DNA of 64,000 nt from Rhexocercosporidium sp. MPI-PUGE-AT-0058. Its lineage: Eukaryota > Ascomycota > Leotiomycetes > Helotiales. The notes under the pieces were generated by a model. It was given only the letters and a program-made list of their open reading frames with translations, ran no database searches and was not told the origin of the DNA. Location of the stretch: assembly GCA_020746875.1 (NCBI GenBank), contig JAGTJL010000003.1, forward strand, positions 1,984,001 to 2,048,000. Direction: 5' to 3'. This document shows positions 59,750-64,000 of the stretch, piece after piece (within the stretch, counting starts at the first letter, position 1; every line of letters starts with the position of its first letter). A program made the position numbers and the translations under genes.

Positions 59750-61894
59750 TCATTGGAATGAGAAGCCGCCGGGGAAGCCTTGTGGACCGCCTCGTTGTCG
59801 TCCTCCTCCTCCACCTGGCATTCCTCCTCCAAAGCTGTGGAAACCACCTCCTCCACCTCCACGTCCACCACCCATCTGTGCGCCGAACATTTGCATCAGA
59901 ATCTCGGGGTCGATGTTCATACCGCCGCCCATACCACCTCCACCGAATCCTTCCATTGGATCCATGAGGTCTTCGCCACTATCATATCGAGCTCGCTTTC
60001 TGTGATAACATTAGCACTTGTTACATATACCCAAGATCATCATTGCCAACTTACTCAGGATCACTCAAGGTCTCATAAGCCTCACCAATATCCTTGAATC
60101 TCTCCTCAGCCTGCTCGTCATCTCTGTTCTTATCAGGGTGATGAATGATAGCCGCCTTACGATAGGCCTTCTTGATCTGGTTCTCGTCGGCATCCTTCTC
60201 AATACTAAGAATCTTGTAGTAATCCTTCCGCTTGCTCTTCTTCAGCTCCAACTCAGCGTTCCGGACTTCCTTTGCAATACTGCCATCCGAAGGATCTTGC
60301 TCTTGCAGTTCCTTGAGTTCGCGAACAGCTGCTTCCCAGTTACCCGATTGGCCCAGAGCATTTGCCTTGGTCTTCTTGGCTTTGGTGTATGTAGGATCGA
60401 GAGCAACAGCACGTTCGCAGTCTTCGATTGCACCATTGTAGTCCTTAAGCTTGATTTTACACAGAGCTCTGTTTTGAAGGAGTTTTGAGTTCGTTCCCTT
60501 GTTCAAAGGATCAACCTCGAGTGCCTCAGAGTACTTGTCGATAGCTGCCTGCCAACGTCCAGCCTTGTAGTCCGTGTTTCCGTCAGACTTCATCCGGTCG
60601 AGCTTCTGAACCATTCTCAGATACTTGACGGCATTGCGGAAGTCTGGGTCGTAGTTGAGAGCTTGTCGGAAATGTTGAATGGCCTTCTCGTTGTCGCCTT
60701 GTGCATAGAGGGCTCGGCCACGCAGTACCAAAGCCTCGGGGTCTGCGCTGTTGTTTCTTAGTAGTGACATGGCCACATTTTGAGCATCGCCCAGAGCATT
60801 AACATTCCCCATCTTGAGATAGGCCTCTCCTCGCATCAGTTGCCACTTTCTAGGCTTCTGTGCTCCCAAACCAAGTAATTTCTCAGCCTGATCAAGAGCA
60901 TGCAGCGCCATAGAACCAGTGGTACCGTTTTTTAGAGCATCTTCCGCGACACCGATATGATGCAGCATAGCCTTCGCAGGAGCAATATCTTTCGCTGACG
61001 CAGGAGGCTGGATGCGGGCGTATGTGTCAAGAGCCTCTTGGGCACGGCCTAAACTGGTATAAATTCTTGCTAAACGGAGGAGGATCTTCGGATTGTTGGG
61101 ATCCAGCTCGTCGGCTCTGGTGCAGTCCTCCAAGGCATTGATGTATTGGCCATTTGAAATATATGCAGCTGCTCGATTGCTGAGATATGTGGCTGATGAC
61201 GGCTGTGCTTCAACGGCTATAGCAAATTTACATGTCAGCTGTGACTCTGCGCACAATTCAACTGCGGTGGTAGCATACCTTTGGTATATTCTTCAATGGC
61301 CTTCTTGTACTCCTTTGCCTTGTAGAACTTATTCCCGGCAGCCTTGAACGCTTCAGCGTCCTCTGCCGTAGGTGGGGACGCCGCTGCAGGACTCGTAGGA
61401 TTGGATTTATGAGGAGGAGGAACTGGACCTTCCCCATTCGAAGCCTGAGCAGGTGTCCCATTCGGCTTGGGCGAGTCGAAGGCACCGGGCATGTTTGCTT
61501 GTGGTGGGGGTGAGGTTGGAGCACCGTTGAGGCCCTCGCTGTCAATGTCCATTCGATCAGAGTCGGACGACATATTGGCAGCGCGCGCAGAGAGTTTCCG
61601 CAACTGATCTGGAGGCAGGTTTAAGGGGTGGGTATTCGGGTCGTAGGGGTGTCGTGGTGTTTTTGTGTTGGCTTTGGGGAAGCTGCGGCTGCTTCTAGAA
61701 GATCCTTGCCCTTGCTTGGAATTTTCTTCGCGGGCTGCCTTGGAGGGTTTCGAGGACGAGGAGGATGAGGTTGCGGGTGTCGTAGATTTCTTTATGGGCG
61801 ACCGCGACCGGGATGAGGCAGAGGCAGTGTCGTCGTTGTCGCTGTCGGAGGTCTTCTTGGAGGATTTCTTGGGTGACTTGGAGAAGAAGTTCAT
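59750..61894 (-). CDS. TPR-DnaJ co-chaperone (DNAJC7-like)
   Basis: Three exons, 61894-61279, 61216-60055 and 59999-59750, give 675 residues. Proteins of this type bind Hsp70 and Hsp90 through TPR repeats and stimulate Hsp70 ATPase through the J domain. Residues 1-170 are Ser/Pro/Lys-rich and disordered. TPR units run from about 175 ([23 protein letters not shown], spanning intron 1) to about 500, in two groups, the second beginning [20 protein letters not shown]. The J domain is at about 536-605, with KDYYKILSI, the HPD triad at 564-566 and [15 protein letters not shown] rebuilt across intron 2. The tail is Gly/Met-rich ([20 protein letters not shown]) and ends PGGFSFQ. This is a plausible natural end, but the TGA is followed by a 94-codon in-frame extension described separately. 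Length and order fit the cytosolic DNAJC7 class. Confidence 0.93.
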
Positions 61895-62106
61895 TTGAAA
61901 TAGCTCCCGCAGATGGTTCGTGTGGGTAGTGTAGAAGATAGTGTCCGGGTCAGATCAGGTTCGGCGGTGGTGTGGATTGGGGTGCAGATGTGGTTTGGTG
62001 TGGTCAGTCCAGGTAGGGGAGACGGGTAGACAGGTCGACAAGGCAAGGAAGGCTCTCCGAGCGCAGGCAAGCAGCCGGTTTAGGTTCCGTGGGCACAGGA
62101 TAGGAG

Positions 62107-62130
62107 GGATGGATGGATGGATAGATGGAT
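62107..62130. repeat. (GGAT)n microsatellite
   Basis: About six GGAT/GATG units with one interrupting ATAG, in the 5' flank of the TPR-DnaJ gene. Confidence 0.7.
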
Positions 62131-62240
62131 GTAAGTGGGAGGATAATATGGAGCGTGGTTGGCTCAATCCATGCAATTAGAAACGATCTGTCGGATTTTA
62201 TATCGGCGGCGCTTTTCGAAGGGCAAAAGAAGCAATGCAG

Positions 62241-62264
62241 CAGGCAGGCAGGCAGGCAGGCAGG
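62241..62264. repeat. (CAGG)n microsatellite
   Basis: Five to six CAGG units grading into CAAG units, in the 5' flank of the TPR-DnaJ gene. Similar CAGG tracts lie near 13.1 and 19.34 kb. Confidence 0.7.
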
Positions 62265-63820
62265 CAAGCAAGCAACGCAGTAAAGGGGGAACTGGGCAAG
62301 AGAAGTGAAGTGAAGATGGTGGGAGAGTGGGAGAGGAGATGAGAGGAGACGAGAGACAGCGAGCTGAAAAAGGGTGCGTGTGTGTGTGTGAGTAAAAGGC
62401 AGAGGTAAATAAGGTGATGGCTGGAGCCTCCCTCGATGGTCACGACAACAGCAGCTTTTTGATGCAGTGCAGTTCGAGTGCAGTACGCACGAGGGCAGCA
62501 GCTTGCAGCAGGTAGGTAGCAGGCGTTAATTGGATTTCTGTATCTGTCTGTCCAGTTCTCTCCAACCCAATGGCTGATCGTCAGGGCTCTCATTGGGGAA
62601 ATCTGCCCGACTTTGTGGGGGGTGCCCGGCCACTTGGAAAAAAAAATTACTTCGGCTCACGATGCCCCCAAGGACAAACAATTCTAGAAGCTTCCAAGCG
62701 ATAAAAATGGGTGGATTACACAGACTCAACAAGATTACTTGAGTACGAAAAGCGCCGTAAATTAGCGAGAAGGGAATACTAGAAGTAGGAGGGCTGGAAA
62801 GTTTCATATTGATTGTCTCTCGTCGGACGAAATTCTGCCCCGAGTCGCTTTGGTAGACATTTGTAGAATGTTCTGTGGAGTTTTATCTGATGTTGATGTC
62901 ATCGTTGTCGTCGGATAACCCTGTTGGCAGTTGAGCTTATCTACAATGCCTGGTGGCCTTTGGTCTTCATTCAGCCTCGTCCCGCTTTCAATTCGAGAGG
63001 CTGAGGAACCACGTCAACAATGTTACCAAGCAACAACGCCGTTATTTGCTCTCTGAAGGTGGGGGTTATTGACGAGAGCGAATACGCAATTATATTTCAT
63101 TTTTTTTTAATTTTTATCCTCCAAATTTCAGCAGCCTTTATACATGTCTTACTTCTAATTAGTGTTCAATATCCCGTTGCCAGTGTTATCTTGTTTATTT
63201 ACCCCTTTTGCTATCTACCCGAGCCCCTATCCGTGAGCCATGCTGTCCGTCCGTATCAGACCCTCGAGGTCCGAGGGACCAAGTCACAAATTCGTAACTT
63301 GCAAACAATCACCAAGATACTAAAAACAATAACATATTGGAACAATCGCTGATTGGTTATCAAGTGTAATACCACGCTTCGAAAAAAATCATCAACAAAC
63401 AGGTGGTTGGCTCTGCAGCAACGAAACTCTGGCCAATGAAGCCAGCCAGCCAAGCGACCAAACGCCCCAACACAGCAACACCGTCGCACTCTTGTAACCG
63501 CACACCATAAGTGGAAGCTCGAATCGCAGTTGTGTCATTTCCTAGCCTTTCATCTCACCTCGTCTCCAGGCTTCAAGCGGGCTTTGCTTGTGACTTTGTG
63601 TCGAACCGTTTTAAATGCAAAATCGCAACGCTGGAAAAAAAAATTGGTGTGCACGAAAGGCCAAGTCTTGCCGTGGATAATATGAGGGATGCCCTGCCTT
63701 TACTGATGAAGATACAATACATTCCACTCCATTCCCTCCCTCTCTTTCCAATGATTTCTCTAAACTCCAATTCTAATCCAACAGGCACTCCAGAATTCCC
63801 TAGGCCACACCATCCAACGC

Positions 63821-64000
63821 TCATCTAAAATACACCGGAACACCATAAACACACACAGCCGCCGCATTCAAATACCTCAAATGACAAGCGCTCCTCCCCC
63901 TCGCCACAGCCTCGACAAGACTCACACTCCCACTCCCAGTCGCACTCCTCTCCCTAACCTCCACCTTCCTCTCCCTCCCCTTCCCCTTCCTCCCCCCACC
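63821..64000 (-). CDS. Possible 3' end of a gene running off the window
   Basis: The minus strand is open from the window edge for 59 codons to a TGA at 63823-63821. The start of this stretch is Gly/Arg/Lys/Glu-rich, then it becomes more protein-like (SVSLVEAVARGRSACHLRYL, then AAAVCVYGVPVYFR). The G-rich composition could also be chance, since a pyrimidine-rich plus strand keeps this frame free of stops. No family can be named from so short a piece. Confidence 0.35.
   Translation of the reverse strand, partial: GGGRKGKGRERKVEVRERSATGSGSVSLVEAVARGRSACHLRYLNAAAVCVYGVPVYFR

Larger units (their letters stand above)
61895..63820. other. Upstream region of the TPR-DnaJ gene, no gene seen
   Basis: About 1.9 kb. 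The first 0.6 kb is purine-rich with tandem GGAT and CAGG repeats, then a GT-rich run (62380-62390). From 62.6 kb on the sequence is AT-richer, with several A- and T-runs (A8 near 62640, T9 near 63100). No protein-like frame or RNA gene. Confidence 0.55.

Noticed and set aside
59715..59870. Splicing around the TPR-DnaJ stop codon
   Set aside because: The best acceptor (ctcag, ending at 59715) needs a phase-0 donor, but every GT in the Gly-rich tail is phase 1 or reads into a quick stop; donors are also weak. Kept only as a minor alternative.
62380..62392. Short GT run and nearby CAGG/GGAT repeats as a possible mobile-element boundary
   Set aside because: No terminal inverted repeats, target-site duplication or coding remnants; treated as simple repeats.

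Overview
The window is a stretch of nuclear chromosome from a filamentous ascomycete. The signs are short introns (about 45-135 nt) with GTAAGT-type donors, internal CTAA(C/T) branch sites and CAG/TAG acceptors; monocistronic genes on both strands separated by kilobase-scale gaps; and a near-universal fungal gene set. A Leotiomycete (Helotiales-like) origin is my inference from overall gene style, not something the sequence proves. I see no transposon, rRNA, CRISPR array or complete tRNA.

Layout. 0-6.2 kb: a 213-aa NTF2-like protein (+), an unrecognised 450-aa protein (+) in AT-rich surroundings, and an M18 aspartyl aminopeptidase (-). 6.2-14.2 kb: about 8 kb without a convincing gene, leading into a Ser-rich CRIB-domain protein (+, 14.2-16.7 kb). 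16.7-19.7 kb: a 3-kb gap with microsatellites. 19.7-28.7 kb: CTR9 (PAF1 complex) and a SNF2/STH1-type remodeller in tandem (-). 30.6-31.7 kb: a lipid-droplet-associated hydrolase (+). 35.4-43.6 kb: a very large second SNF2-family ATPase of ATRX/ARIP4 type (-), divergent from glutathione synthetase GSH2 (+, 44.5-46.2 kb). 49.0-51.0 kb: an unrecognised basic protein with internal repeats (+). 52.8-54.9 kb: a 14-helix MFS transporter (+) whose reading frame is broken in C-runs. 55.3-58.6 kb: tRNA exportin LOS1 (-). 59.5-61.9 kb: a TPR-DnaJ co-chaperone (-). 63.8-64.0 kb: the 3' end of a further possible gene (-).

The genes mostly serve housekeeping roles: transcription and chromatin (CTR9, SNF2, ATRX-like), tRNA export (LOS1), protein folding and turnover (TPR-DnaJ, M18 peptidase), redox (GSH2), lipid storage (LDAH-like), vacuolar or efflux transport (MFS) and cell polarity (CRIB protein). 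No metabolic cluster is evident.

The strongest unexplained signal is at 59465-59752. The stop codon of the TPR-DnaJ gene sits in a CAA-TGA-CAA context and is followed, in the same frame, by 94 open codons that encode an acidic linker and a strongly hydrophobic, basic-flanked segment. This looks like a candidate stop-codon readthrough product: a membrane-anchored isoform of a cytosolic co-chaperone. Other points of interest are two apparent one-base losses in C-runs of the MFS gene, an in-frame orphan exon behind the ATRX-like gene, a GC-AG intron, a 12-nt first coding exon in LOS1, and the very long upstream region of the CRIB gene.
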